DNA of 45,945 nt, taken from contig JASMKO010000038.1 of assembly GCA_030749225.1 (NCBI GenBank), positions 1 through 45,945 on the forward strand. The letters are read 5' to 3'. This DNA is from Verrucomicrobiota bacterium (lineage in GTDB: Bacteria > Verrucomicrobiota > Verrucomicrobiia > Limisphaerales > UBA1096). The position numbers and the translations under genes are program-made. The notes under the pieces were generated by a model that was given only the letters and a program-made list of their open reading frames with translations, made no database searches and was not told the origin of the DNA. Below, piece by piece: positions 10,424-18,864 of this stretch. Within the stretch, counting starts at the first letter, position 1, and each line of letters begins with the position of its first letter.

Positions 10424-12214
10424 ATGAAGAAGATCATTGTTTCTGTCCTTGCCGGTTTCGCACTCGTTTCAACCGCAAAAGCCGCCAAGGCCCCGCCGGC
10501 GCTGGAGGCGCTGCTGCCTATGGAGACGGTGCTGTTGATGGCTGCGCCGGACTACGCCAGCGCGAAAAAGCATTTCAAGGCGAGCGCCGTGGGGCGGTTT
10601 TGGGACAGCGCCGAGTTCAAGCCATTCCGCAAAAAACTGGCCGACGGCTTCGAGGCAAACGTGCTGGCCAAGATCGAGGAGGCGTTGGCGATTGATCTCG
10701 AGGCGTTCGAGGAAATGGCCAGCGGCCCGGTTGCCCTGGCCGTGGTGGCCGGGCAGGATGGCGTCACGAACCCGTCGATTCTTCTTCTGCTCGATGCTGG
10801 ACGGAAAAGTTTCACCCTCCGCAGGACGCTTTCGCAGATGGAGCGTGGCTGGAAAAAGGAGGGCCACGACGTCAGCGACTCGGAGATCAGCGGGATTGAT
10901 TTTGTCACGGTGAGTGATCCCGAGAGTGACGAGAAGGTGTATGTCGGGCGAGTGGGGGCGCAGTTGATCATCGGCTCTGAGGCAGGGCAAATCGAGGGTG
11001 TCCTGGCGCGGTTGGACGGCGAGGGCGGCGGCGCCCTAGCAGGCACCCCGGCGTTCGCAGCGGATCACGGCGCGCTGCTTAAAGGAGCCGATTTTTACCT
11101 GTGGGCCAACTTGGGTCAGGTAATCCCGCAATTGCTCGACAATGCGCCGGACGGCGCGGAACTGGGCATTGACTTTGGCGAGGTGTTCGGCTCGCTGGGC
11201 CTTAACGGGCTAGGCACGTTTGCCATCACCTACAGCGAACGGCCCGATGGGGCGCACTCGGATGTCTTTGTCGGGCTGCCCGAAGCCAAGCGCACGGGGC
11301 TATTTGGCCTGCTGGAAACCCGGCTTGCGGACGCTTCGCCGCCGGCGTTCGTCCCGGCCGGTGTCGGCGCGTTCACTCGGTGGCGCGTTGACATGGGTGC
11401 CGCATGGAACAACCTCGAGAAGCTGCTGATGGAGTTGTCGCCCGACGTGGCCAATATGGTTGAGTTCACCGTCGGCCTGCTTGGCAAGGACAGGGATTCA
11501 AACTTCGATTTCAAGAAAAGTTTCCTCAAGAATTTTGGCGATGACATAATGATGTTTCAAATGCCGGCAAAGGGTCTCTCGCTCAACGACCTTGGCTCCG
11601 GCCCGATGGTGGCGCTCGTCAAGTCGCCCGATCCGGCGGGGCTGATCCAAGGCATAGGTGCCGTGCCTGGCATCCTGCCGCCGCCGCTCAACGAGGCCGT
11701 GCTCGAGCCGCGCAAACTGGGCGAGCACACCGCCCACAGCTTTGGGGTGATGGAACTGCCCGACCCGAGCACCGGCGAATTGGTGGTGAGCGAGGTGTTG
11801 TTTGCCGTCAAGGATGGCTACTTGGTGATTTCAACGGACGCCGACCTGTTGCGGGGCCTGCTGGACGGCAAGGCGCAGGCGCCCTTGGCCAAGCGCGAAC
11901 GGTTGGCCTCGGCGGCGGCCGTCGTGGGCGGCACCGACTCAGGGTTCTTTGGCTACCAGAATGACCGCGCCATGATTGGTAGCATGATGGAAACTCTCCG
12001 TGCCAACGCCGACCAGTTCCAGATGATCTTCAGCATGATCCCGATGGAGGGTCTCGACGAGGTCAGCCTGGATGCCTGGCTTGATTTCTCGCTGCTGCCC
12101 GAGGGCGACGCCGTCGCGAAGTATTTTGACATCACTGTTTACGGCGCGGCAACCGACGCGCGCGGCTTCACTCTGAAGATGTTTTCGCCCCGTCCACCCG
12201 GCTTGAAGCGCTGA
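10424..12214 (+). CDS. Exported DUF3352-like protein
   Basis: A 596-residue protein with a clear signal peptide (MKKIIVSVLAGFALVSTAKA), then an alanine/leucine-rich soluble region beginning PPALEALLPMETVLLMAAP. Repeated phrases such as LLLLDAGRKSF, GADFYLWANL and AFTRWRVDM resemble DUF3352 proteins, seen in Verrucomicrobiota and Planctomycetes as periplasmic proteins of unknown role. No catalytic motif is recognisable. The start lacks a strong ribosome site, but the signal peptide supports it. The 3' end overlaps the convergent HEAT-repeat gene by 47 bp, with both reading frames intact. An exact CTTGGCCAAG is at 11884-11893. Confidence 0.75.
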   Translation: MKKIIVSVLAGFALVSTAKAAKAPPALEALLPMETVLLMAAPDYASAKKHFKASAVGRFWDSAEFKPFRKKLADGFEANVLAKIEEALAIDLEAFEEMASGPVALAVVAGQDGVTNPSILLLLDAGRKSFTLRRTLSQMERGWKKEGHDVSDSEISGIDFVTVSDPESDEKVYVGRVGAQLIIGSEAGQIEGVLARLDGEGGGALAGTPAFAADHGALLKGADFYLWANLGQVIPQLLDNAPDGAELGIDFGEVFGSLGLNGLGTFAITYSERPDGAHSDVFVGLPEAKRTGLFGLLETRLADASPPAFVPAGVGAFTRWRVDMGAAWNNLEKLLMELSPDVANMVEFTVGLLGKDRDSNFDFKKSFLKNFGDDIMMFQMPAKGLSLNDLGSGPMVALVKSPDPAGLIQGIGAVPGILPPPLNEAVLEPRKLGEHTAHSFGVMELPDPSTGELVVSEVLFAVKDGYLVISTDADLLRGLLDGKAQAPLAKRERLASAAAVVGGTDSGFFGYQNDRAMIGSMMETLRANADQFQMIFSMIPMEGLDEVSLDAWLDFSLLPEGDAVAKYFDITVYGAATDARGFTLKMFSPRPPGLKR

Positions 12215-13274
12215 CCTCGGCTGCTTCCAGTTTTTTCATTGCGGCCTCGAGCGCCGCTTGGCCGGGGCCAAGTTCCCGCTCGAGCAGCATTCGTAATTTG
12301 CGGTCGTAGGCGTTTCCCGGCCGGGCCGCCTCACTCATCAGGAAGATTCCAGCCGCTTGGGCTTTCGGCGTGCCGCGAAGCACCGCCGCCGAGAGCGTCG
12401 GGTGTTCTGTGCCCGGTTCGCCCCAGACATCCCACAACGCGGCAAGGATCTGTGTCTCGCGTTTGCCTCCTAGTTGGAACGTGCCACGCAGCGCCTCCCA
12501 CAAGCCGCGTTCGGTCGGTATGAGCCGCTGCAACACGTCGAAGCCGGCTACGCGCAACTCGTACCGCTCGCTGGCGACGAGCCGCATCACCGCCGTGGCG
12601 GCCCGATGGCCCATCGCCGCCAGGGCGGCGGCGGCGGCGTTGGCCTCGGCGCTGCCTGGCTTGGCTTCGATGATGCCGGCCAACGCCGGCGCGGCCCCGG
12701 CGGCATCTGACTGCATATTGCGCAGGACATGAATCATTCGTGTGCGGTGGTTGCCTTCCGCTTGGCCAAGCCTGTTGGTGATCGCATGCAGCGACAGCGT
12801 GCCCAACCCGCGCAGCGCGGCGAGGGCGTTGTTGTAAACCAGGTGCTCGGGATCGCCGAGCGATTCAACGAGGTCCGGGATGGCCGGCGCCGCCGCTTGG
12901 CCAAGCGCGGCCAGGCCGGCCGCTCCACCGGCGCGGATTTCCGACGGCCCGTACGGGTTCACCCAACGCAGAAGGTGGTGTCGATCGAGGCCCGGCAGTG
13001 TGTCGGCGGTGTCAAGCAGTGGTTTTTTCCAGAACGAATCCGTGTGATTCAGGGCGAGTTGCAGCCAAGGGAGGGCGTTGGTGCCGAGCTGCACGACGGC
13101 GGCCTGCGCGGCGGCGCGGCGGCCGGGGTTGGCGGTGTTGAGCAGATCCCTCACCCATGACTCAAGCGGTCGGCCATCGACCTCCGGTCCACGATCGCGC
13201 CGGGTCACTATGAGGCACAGCAAAAGCACTGCCAGCGCTGTCAGGCTGATTTTGAGCCATCGCCGTTTCTTCAT
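12168..13274 (-). CDS. Membrane-anchored HEAT-repeat protein
   Basis: About 368 residues from the ATG at 13274; a TTG two codons upstream is also possible. A basic N-terminus (MKKRRWLK) precedes one hydrophobic segment (ISLTALAVLLLCLIV), so it is probably anchored in the inner membrane with the rest in the periplasm. The body is a series of alpha-helical HEAT-like repeats, such as RRAAAQAAVVQLGTNALPWL, AGGAAGLAALGQAAAPAIPD and ALAALRGLGTLSLHAI. These are usually protein-binding scaffolds and no enzyme is implied. The last 47 bp overlap the convergent DUF3352-like gene. Two exact palindromes lie inside (12760-12771 and 12895-12906), both read as LGQA at repeat turns. Confidence 0.8.
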   Translation of the reverse strand: MKKRRWLKISLTALAVLLLCLIVTRRDRGPEVDGRPLESWVRDLLNTANPGRRAAAQAAVVQLGTNALPWLQLALNHTDSFWKKPLLDTADTLPGLDRHHLLRWVNPYGPSEIRAGGAAGLAALGQAAAPAIPDLVESLGDPEHLVYNNALAALRGLGTLSLHAITNRLGQAEGNHRTRMIHVLRNMQSDAAGAAPALAGIIEAKPGSAEANAAAAALAAMGHRAATAVMRLVASERYELRVAGFDVLQRLIPTERGLWEALRGTFQLGGKRETQILAALWDVWGEPGTEHPTLSAAVLRGTPKAQAAGIFLMSEAARPGNAYDRKLRMLLERELGPGQAALEAAMKKLEAAEVSASSRVDGAKTSSE

Positions 13275-13315
13275 GGCCAAAGTCTGCGAGCGGTGGGAGT
13301 TGGCGGGAAGTAAAA

Positions 13316-14338
13316 TCAGCCGTTTTGCGACTGGATTTGGCCGGTGATTTCGAGGGCCAGCTCGATGGCCTGTTGCGCCGACTCGCCGCTAACGAGCGGC
13401 TCCTGTTTTTCGGCAACGCACCGGACGAAGCTCTCCAGTTCCACCTTGAGCGGTTCCTCGCGCTGGATCGGCACCGGCTTGCGCACGACACGACGGCCGC
13501 CAAACTGGCTGACGATGGCGCTGTCCCGGCTGGCGACCAGCTTCCTGAGCAGCGACGATTCAGCCTCGTCATCGCGGGCAAGCCGGTAGTGGTACCCCTT
13601 TTGTTCGCGGTAATCGAGCGACACATAGTTGGGCGGGTTGCCGCCGCTGAAGACGCGAATCTTGCGGAGGCTCTCCGGGCTGACGCGGCTGACAGTGAGG
13701 TTGGCAACACAGCCGTTGGCGAAGCGTAGTCGCGCGTTGGCGATGTCCTCCGACGCGCTCAGCACCCGCACGCCGGCGGCATCGATCTGCTCGACGGGCG
13801 AGCGCACAAAGGCCAGCACGATGTCAAGGTCATGAATCATCAGGTCCAGCACCACGCCGATGTCCATGCTGCGGGCCGGGAATGGTGAGAGCCGGTGCGA
13901 CTCGATGAAGCGCGGCTCGCGGGCGGCCTCACGCAGATAGTTGAAAACCGGGTTGAAGCGTTCGATGTGGCCCACCTGCAGTATGCAGTCATGTCGCTTC
14001 GCCAAACGCACCAGTTCGGCAGCTTGCTCGGCGTGGTCGGTCATCGGCTTCTCGACGAGCAGATGCTTACCCTGCTTGAGCAGTGGCTTGGCCAAGGCAT
14101 GGTGCGTGACCGTTGGCGTGACGATGCTCAAGGCGTCGGCGGCCTCGGCGGCGGCCTCAACCGAGCCCAGTGTGACAGTACCGTGTTTCTCGGCGATGGA
14201 CTTGGCCAACGCGGCGTCGGTGTCGTACACTCCGGCCAGTTCCGCGATCCCCTGCCGGTGCATTTCACCGTAAATGCGCGCATGCTGCCGGCCGAGCGAA
14301 CCGACACCCAGCACGGCCACCTTGACCCGAGTTGCCAT
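13316..14338 (-). CDS. Gfo/Idh/MocA-family NAD(P)-dependent oxidoreductase
   Basis: A 340-residue cytosolic oxidoreductase. It has a Rossmann motif VAVLGVGSLGRQHARIY at the N-terminus, the family EKP signature at 96-98 (LLVEKP), a QVGHIERFNP segment and a DLMIHDLDIVL segment in the substrate domain. The last two resemble UDP-N-acetylglucosamine 3-dehydrogenases (GnnA/WlbA type) that are often found near lipid A genes, but no lpx gene is in the window. The substrate is therefore only suggested. It is encoded 41 bp downstream of, and divergent from, the HEAT-repeat gene start. An exact palindrome lies 20 bp before the ATG and another is in the gene at 14087-14096. Confidence 0.88.
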   Translation of the reverse strand: MATRVKVAVLGVGSLGRQHARIYGEMHRQGIAELAGVYDTDAALAKSIAEKHGTVTLGSVEAAAEAADALSIVTPTVTHHALAKPLLKQGKHLLVEKPMTDHAEQAAELVRLAKRHDCILQVGHIERFNPVFNYLREAAREPRFIESHRLSPFPARSMDIGVVLDLMIHDLDIVLAFVRSPVEQIDAAGVRVLSASEDIANARLRFANGCVANLTVSRVSPESLRKIRVFSGGNPPNYVSLDYREQKGYHYRLARDDEAESSLLRKLVASRDSAIVSQFGGRRVVRKPVPIQREEPLKVELESFVRCVAEKQEPLVSGESAQQAIELALEITGQIQSQNG

Positions 14339-14357
14339 GCCGGGAGCCTAACGGCGA

Positions 14358-14367
14358 CTTGGCCAAG
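14358..14367. repeat. Iterated palindrome, intergenic copy
   Basis: CTTGGCCAAG followed by CGG sits 20 bp upstream of the Gfo/Idh start, in the divergent gap before the HD-GYP-like gene. The remainder of the gap (14368-14469) is more A/T-rich and may hold the promoter of that gene, but I see no clear -35/-10 pair. Confidence 0.8.
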
Positions 14368-14469
14368 CGGCGAGGAAATCAGCCCCGCGCTGCTCCCACG
14401 GCACAAACCGTGCTTTCATTGGCTTGATTTTATTGAACTTTGGTTCGAATCTCGCGTTGGTTTTACAGA

Positions 14470-15756
14470 ATGGCAGTTAAGAAAAAAGAACTGGAGATAC
14501 GTGCCCTCCTGATTGAGGAGAACGAGATCATCATTGAGTCTCTAAGCGAGATCATGCGATCCCGGTCAATGGGATTTAATGTCATCACGCATAAGGATCC
14601 CACCCAGGCAATTAACTTAATCCAGGGCGGCTCGTTAAGCATTGTCATTGCGGATGATAAATGCGGCAAGAAGGAAGGGTTGGAAATTCTCCAAATAGCC
14701 CAAAAGGAAGTGCCGACCGCAACGCGGCTGCTGCTGACAAGTCGCGTTAATGACGACGCTGTCCAGGCAGCGTTGAAGGATCGGCTTATTTATCGCTACA
14801 TCACAAAGCCTTGGCTGACCGAGGACCTCATCATGACCCTCAATACAGCCGCCGATACCTATCGACTCTCGGAAAAAAATCGGTCTCTTACCCTTGAAAA
14901 AAATGATCTGGAGCGAACAGTTCGCGACCTTGAGAAAATGGCTGAGTCAGGAGGTGGCGCCGGCAATGCTGCCCCTGTAGCGGTTCAGGCTGCCCAAACT
15001 CAAGTGACAGCTGGAGATGGCGATGCGGGAACCATCATGCAAGCGATGATCGAGATGCTTTACATATACCATCCAAACCTGAAGAGCAACGCCATTCGAA
15101 CCATGGCTCTGGTCAAGACCATAGCCGAAATTCAACAAATGGAAAAATTAGCTGCCGACTCGCTCTATCAGGCTGCTGCATTGCATGACATTGCAATCCC
15201 TGGCGTGGACCGCCCGATTATCCGGCGCTGGATTCGTGACCCGGAGAAGTGTAACCGGGACGAAATGAAAATTATTGAGCAGCACCCTCTCCATGCCATC
15301 GAGATGCTCAAGCCATATCCAATGTTCAAAGAGGCCGAGCCGATTATACGAGCCCACCATGAAGATTGGAGCGGCAAGGGATACCCAAACCGGCTTAAGG
15401 GAGAAACAATCCCGTTTGAGGCGAGGCTGCTGCGTGTGGCGCTGGACTTCTGCAGCAAGCACGCCGACCCCATCCAGGCGATGCTCGACATCGAGGAACT
15501 GTCCGGCGACCTGTACGATCCGGATGCCGTGCGCGCTGTCGCCAAGGCGGTGCCACTCACTGAGATGCCCACCGGCGAGCGCGAAATACTGCTCATCGAG
15601 CTGAAGGAAGGCATGACGCTGGGCCGCGACATCAACAACGCCAACGGGTTCCTGCTGTTTCCCAAGGGCAAGACACTCACCCAGGCGATGTGCGACAAAC
15701 TGTTCAACATCGACCGCATCTCGCCCCTCGACCCGTACGTGCTCGTGTATTGCTGA
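14470..15756 (+). CDS. Response regulator with degenerate HD-GYP-like output domain
   Basis: 428 residues from the ATG at 14470; a TTG ten codons upstream is in frame. Residues about 8-130 are a receiver with Asp62/Asp63 in VIADDKC and Lys113 in YITKPW. A coiled linker follows (EKNRSLTLEKNDLERTVRDL), then an HD domain at about 190-340. The HD pair is His239-Asp240 (AALHD). The region after it reads IAIPGVD and lacks the Lys of the canonical HDIGK. The GYP motif reads HHEDWSGKGYP (296-306), with Ser where Asp/Asn is normal. It resembles RpfG-type c-di-GMP phosphodiesterases but may have reduced or no activity. The TPR-glycosyltransferase gene follows after 18 bp, so they may be co-transcribed. 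Confidence 0.85.
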   Translation: MAVKKKELEIRALLIEENEIIIESLSEIMRSRSMGFNVITHKDPTQAINLIQGGSLSIVIADDKCGKKEGLEILQIAQKEVPTATRLLLTSRVNDDAVQAALKDRLIYRYITKPWLTEDLIMTLNTAADTYRLSEKNRSLTLEKNDLERTVRDLEKMAESGGGAGNAAPVAVQAAQTQVTAGDGDAGTIMQAMIEMLYIYHPNLKSNAIRTMALVKTIAEIQQMEKLAADSLYQAAALHDIAIPGVDRPIIRRWIRDPEKCNRDEMKIIEQHPLHAIEMLKPYPMFKEAEPIIRAHHEDWSGKGYPNRLKGETIPFEARLLRVALDFCSKHADPIQAMLDIEELSGDLYDPDAVRAVAKAVPLTEMPTGEREILLIELKEGMTLGRDINNANGFLLFPKGKTLTQAMCDKLFNIDRISPLDPYVLVYC

Positions 15757-15774
15757 CCGATTATTCGCGCGATC

Positions 15775-17769
15775 ATGCCCCTCTCCAAAGCCGACCAAGC
15801 GCGCGCCGACGAACTGGTCAAACGCGCTTTGGCGGCGTTTGCCGAGGCCGAACTTGACCAGGTGCGAAAGCTCTACGGTGAAGTGCTCTCGATCGACCCT
15901 GAACACCCCGTGGCGCACTATTGGCTTGGCTATCTCGAGTGCCGCGATGGCAATCACGAGGCCGGCGCCAGGCACCTGAAGAGCTCCAGCGCCTCCGCTC
16001 TCGAGACTGCGACCTGGCTCGCGCCGGACAGCCTCGTCGAATTGGGCATGGCGCTCAATGCACTCGGTCGTGTGGTTGAGGCCGCCGACAGTTTCACGAC
16101 TGTCCACGAGCGTTTCCCCGTTTACTCGGAGGGCCAGTTGAAGCTGGCCGAGGAAATGGAGCAGGACGAACATCTGGTAGAGTCCGCCATCGATGCCTGC
16201 CACCGGGGGCTGCTGGTTAACGGCCGACACCCCGGCCTGCTCAAGAAAACCGCCGAGCTGCTTGAGCGCGAGGCGCGCTGGGGCGAGGCCGGCGATTTTT
16301 GGGCGCACCTTTGCGCCGTCAGCAAACCCAATCCGAACATCCACCTCCGCATCGGCCTTTGCCGGCTGCGCCACGGTGGCGACGGGCCGGCGGCCGCCCG
16401 GGCCGAGTTTGAAAAGGCACTGGAGATCGATCCCGACCACGAGGCTGCCACCTTCGCGCTGGCGGAGCGGCTCGATGCGGGGGGGGATTGCGACGAGGTC
16501 ATCCGCCGGCTTGAGCGCTTGGCCAAGCCCAAGCCGGACTCGGCCCGAGTGCCGCTCACTCTGGCCAATTTTCTGCGCAAATACGATCGCCTTGAGGAGG
16601 CGATCCCCCAATGGCGCGCCGGCTTGGCCAAGGCGCCGAAGTGGGACGACTCCTGGCGCGACCTTGGTCTGGGCCTCGAGCATCTCGACCGCTCAGACGA
16701 GGCCGTCGACGCCTATCGCCAGGCGGTTGCTGCTGCCCCGGATAACGCCGAAAACCACCGCTACCTTGGCTCCGCGCTGCAGGACGCCGGCCAGCTCGAC
16801 GACGCGCTTGCCGCCTACGGCCAGGCCATTGAAGCCGACCCCGAAAATGCCGAGGCGCACTGGGGCCGGTTCTGGGTGCGTGCCCTGCGGGGCGAGTTCC
16901 CGAAGGCGTGGGACGACTACGAGTGGCGCTGGAAACTGCACAGCCGCACCACGCCTGAGTTGGATGATGCCGCCCCGCTTTGGGAGGGAGGCGATCTCTC
17001 CGGGCAGACGTTTTTCCTACGGGCCGAACAGGGCTACGGCGACACGATTCAAACCATCCGCTACGCGTCAGTCCTTGCGGAGATGGGGGCGACCGTGCAG
17101 GTCGGCTGTCCACCGGCGCTCGCGCGACTGTTCACCGATGCACCGGGCGTCGACACGGTCATCACCGGCAACGCAGGGAAAGTTAACTTCCACAGCCACC
17201 AGGCGATGTTCAGTCTGCCGCGCATCCTCGGCACCACGCTGGAGACCATCCCCGGCATCGTGCCATACCTCACTGCACCAGGTTCAGCTGATATCGAGTT
17301 GCCTGCCACGAAGGAGCTGTTCCGCATCGGACTGACGTGGCACGGCTCCGGCAGCCAAAGCCCTGACCGCCGCAGCGTGCCATTTGAGCAACTGCTGGCT
17401 TTGGTCGAACAGGAACGGGCGATGTTTTTTTCCCTCCAGCTTGGTGATGCCGCCAACGACCCCGCCCGGGCCGGCGTCGAACACAAGCTCGCCGACCTGT
17501 CGCCGTTGATGGACGACTTCGCCTCCACCGCTGCGCTCATCGAGCAGCTTGACCTCGTCATCACCATCGACACCGCCGTGGCCCACTTGGCTGGGGCGCT
17601 TGGCAAGCCGACCTGGCTGCTGCTCTCCGCCGCCCCCGATTGGCGCTGGATGCTAGGCTGCGACAACAGCCCGTGGTACCCGTCGATGCGACTCTTTCGC
17701 CAAGCCAAACTCGGCGACTGGAGCATCCCCCTGGCCAAGCTGAGCAGCGAATTAGCCCGCACGGTTTGA
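15775..17769 (+). CDS. TPR protein with C-terminal glycosyltransferase-like domain
   Basis: 664 residues. About 1-370 are tetratricopeptide repeats (for example VAHYWLGYLECRDGNHEAG, HEAATFALAERLDAGGDCDE, ENAEAHWGRFWVRALRGEF). WDDYEWRWKLH near 379 leads into a heptosyltransferase/GT-B-like domain. That domain has FLRAEQGYGDTIQTIRYA (about 416), FRIGLTWHGSGS, DFASTAALIEQLDLVITIDT and AVAHLAGALGKPTWLLL (about 595), ending in a DWRWMLG and SPWYPSMRLFRQ block. This is the common TPR/glycosyltransferase family; members are thought to modify proteins or surface glycans, and the acceptor here is unknown. The ATG is 18 bp after the regulator gene. Two exact palindromes are read as LAK (16517-16528 and 16623-16632). 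Confidence 0.88.
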   Translation: MPLSKADQARADELVKRALAAFAEAELDQVRKLYGEVLSIDPEHPVAHYWLGYLECRDGNHEAGARHLKSSSASALETATWLAPDSLVELGMALNALGRVVEAADSFTTVHERFPVYSEGQLKLAEEMEQDEHLVESAIDACHRGLLVNGRHPGLLKKTAELLEREARWGEAGDFWAHLCAVSKPNPNIHLRIGLCRLRHGGDGPAAARAEFEKALEIDPDHEAATFALAERLDAGGDCDEVIRRLERLAKPKPDSARVPLTLANFLRKYDRLEEAIPQWRAGLAKAPKWDDSWRDLGLGLEHLDRSDEAVDAYRQAVAAAPDNAENHRYLGSALQDAGQLDDALAAYGQAIEADPENAEAHWGRFWVRALRGEFPKAWDDYEWRWKLHSRTTPELDDAAPLWEGGDLSGQTFFLRAEQGYGDTIQTIRYASVLAEMGATVQVGCPPALARLFTDAPGVDTVITGNAGKVNFHSHQAMFSLPRILGTTLETIPGIVPYLTAPGSADIELPATKELFRIGLTWHGSGSQSPDRRSVPFEQLLALVEQERAMFFSLQLGDAANDPARAGVEHKLADLSPLMDDFASTAALIEQLDLVITIDTAVAHLAGALGKPTWLLLSAAPDWRWMLGCDNSPWYPSMRLFRQAKLGDWSIPLAKLSSELARTV

Positions 17770-17770
17770 C

Positions 17771-17809
17771 GCGCTTGGCCAAGCGTACGCTCGACAGCCA
17801 AGCGCTTGG
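17771..17809. repeat. Paired palindromes able to form one larger hairpin
   Basis: An exact GCTTGGCCAAGC (17773-17784) is followed by the reciprocal palindrome CCAAGCGCTTGG (17798-17809). GCGCTTGGC at 17771-17779 can pair with GCCAAGCGC at 17797-17805, a 9-bp stem with a 17-nt loop. It begins one base after the TPR gene stop, so it could also help end that transcript, although no T-run follows directly. Confidence 0.7.
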
Positions 17810-17844
17810 CCTGCATCCTTCCCCGCCTTTTTACCGTCATAACG

Positions 17845-18849
17845 ATGGCCAATCCGGAAATCCGAACCAAGGTCGTGGGCAGCTATCCGGTCCCCGCGTG
17901 GCTCGCCGCCAACCCCTCTGAGCCCGCGCTGCGTGACGCCATCCTCGTCGTGCTCAAGACGCAGGAACTGGCCGGGATCGACCTTGTTTCCGACGGGGAA
18001 CTTTCCCGCTTCAACGTCAGTCATCCTGAAACAAACGGCATGATCGACTACTTCATCCAGCCGATGGGCGGCATTTCTAAGGCCCTTACGAGAGAGGATT
18101 TGGCCCGGTTTGCCGCCGAGCAGCGGATGAACTTCCGCGCCCAGCCGGCCGGTGTCGTGGAGGGGCCATTGACCGACGGCACACTTAACCTGCCGTGCGA
18201 CTGGCAACGCTTCCGGGGCCTTTCCAGCGCTGACACCATGTTCACCTTCACCGCACCGTACATGCTGGCTCGCACGCTGGTCGACCGGCATCACGACGAC
18301 ATCCGCGAATTGACCATGGCGCTTGCCGAGGTACTCCGCAAACAGGTCGAGTTCATCGACGCGCCGGTGATCCAGATGGACGAGGCCCACTTGACCGGCC
18401 ACGCGGAGGACGCCGACTGGGCGCATGAGCCGTTCAACCACGCGTTGGGTGGCATCCGCAGCGAAAAAGCGTTACACCTCTGCTTTGGCAACTACGGCGG
18501 GCAGTCGATCCAAAAAGGCTACTGGCAAGATCTGATGCCGTTTCTGAACCGGCTGGACGTCGATCACCTCGTGCTCGAGTTCGCGCGGCGCGGCTACGAC
18601 GAACTGGAGGCGTTCAACAAATTGAAGCCGGAAATCAAGCTCGGCATCGGCGTGGTGGACATCAAGGACAATGAGGTCGAGTCGACCGATGTGATTGCGA
18701 GCCGGATCGAAAATGCCGTCGCCACTCTGGGTCTCGAGCGGATTAAATGGGTGCACCCCGATTGTGGATTCTGGATGCTCCCACGCAGCGTGGCCGATCG
18801 AAAAATGGCGGCCCTAGTGGCCGCACGTGATCAGTTCCTCGGACGCTGA
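17845..18849 (+). CDS. MetE C-domain-like methyltransferase (short methionine synthase II family)
   Basis: 334 residues from the ATG at 17845. Only the zinc-binding barrel half of cobalamin-independent methionine synthase is present, as in archaeal MetE and many uncharacterised bacterial homologues; the full enzyme is about 750 residues. The four zinc ligands appear intact: His211 and Cys213 (LHLCFGNY), Glu245 (LVLEFARRG) and Cys307 (HPDCGFWMLP). The N-terminus TKVVGSYPVP and DLVSDGELSR are typical. It probably transfers a methyl group to a thiol such as homocysteine, but the methyl donor is not clear without the N-terminal domain. The upstream frame to 17806 is rejected because it crosses the palindrome pair. 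A DUF1501 pseudogene starts just after the stop. Confidence 0.85.
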   Translation: MANPEIRTKVVGSYPVPAWLAANPSEPALRDAILVVLKTQELAGIDLVSDGELSRFNVSHPETNGMIDYFIQPMGGISKALTREDLARFAAEQRMNFRAQPAGVVEGPLTDGTLNLPCDWQRFRGLSSADTMFTFTAPYMLARTLVDRHHDDIRELTMALAEVLRKQVEFIDAPVIQMDEAHLTGHAEDADWAHEPFNHALGGIRSEKALHLCFGNYGGQSIQKGYWQDLMPFLNRLDVDHLVLEFARRGYDELEAFNKLKPEIKLGIGVVDIKDNEVESTDVIASRIENAVATLGLERIKWVHPDCGFWMLPRSVADRKMAALVAARDQFLGR

Positions 18850-18864
18850 TCGAACCAGGCTTAG

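Noticed and set aside
15148..16683. 511-codon minus-strand frame across the regulator and TPR genes
   Set aside because: It is antisense to two well-supported genes and has no recognisable domain; the sense frames carry clear motifs.
16193..17335. 380-codon plus-strand frame inside the TPR gene
   Set aside because: Out-of-frame shadow with Arg/Ser/Pro-rich low-complexity composition.
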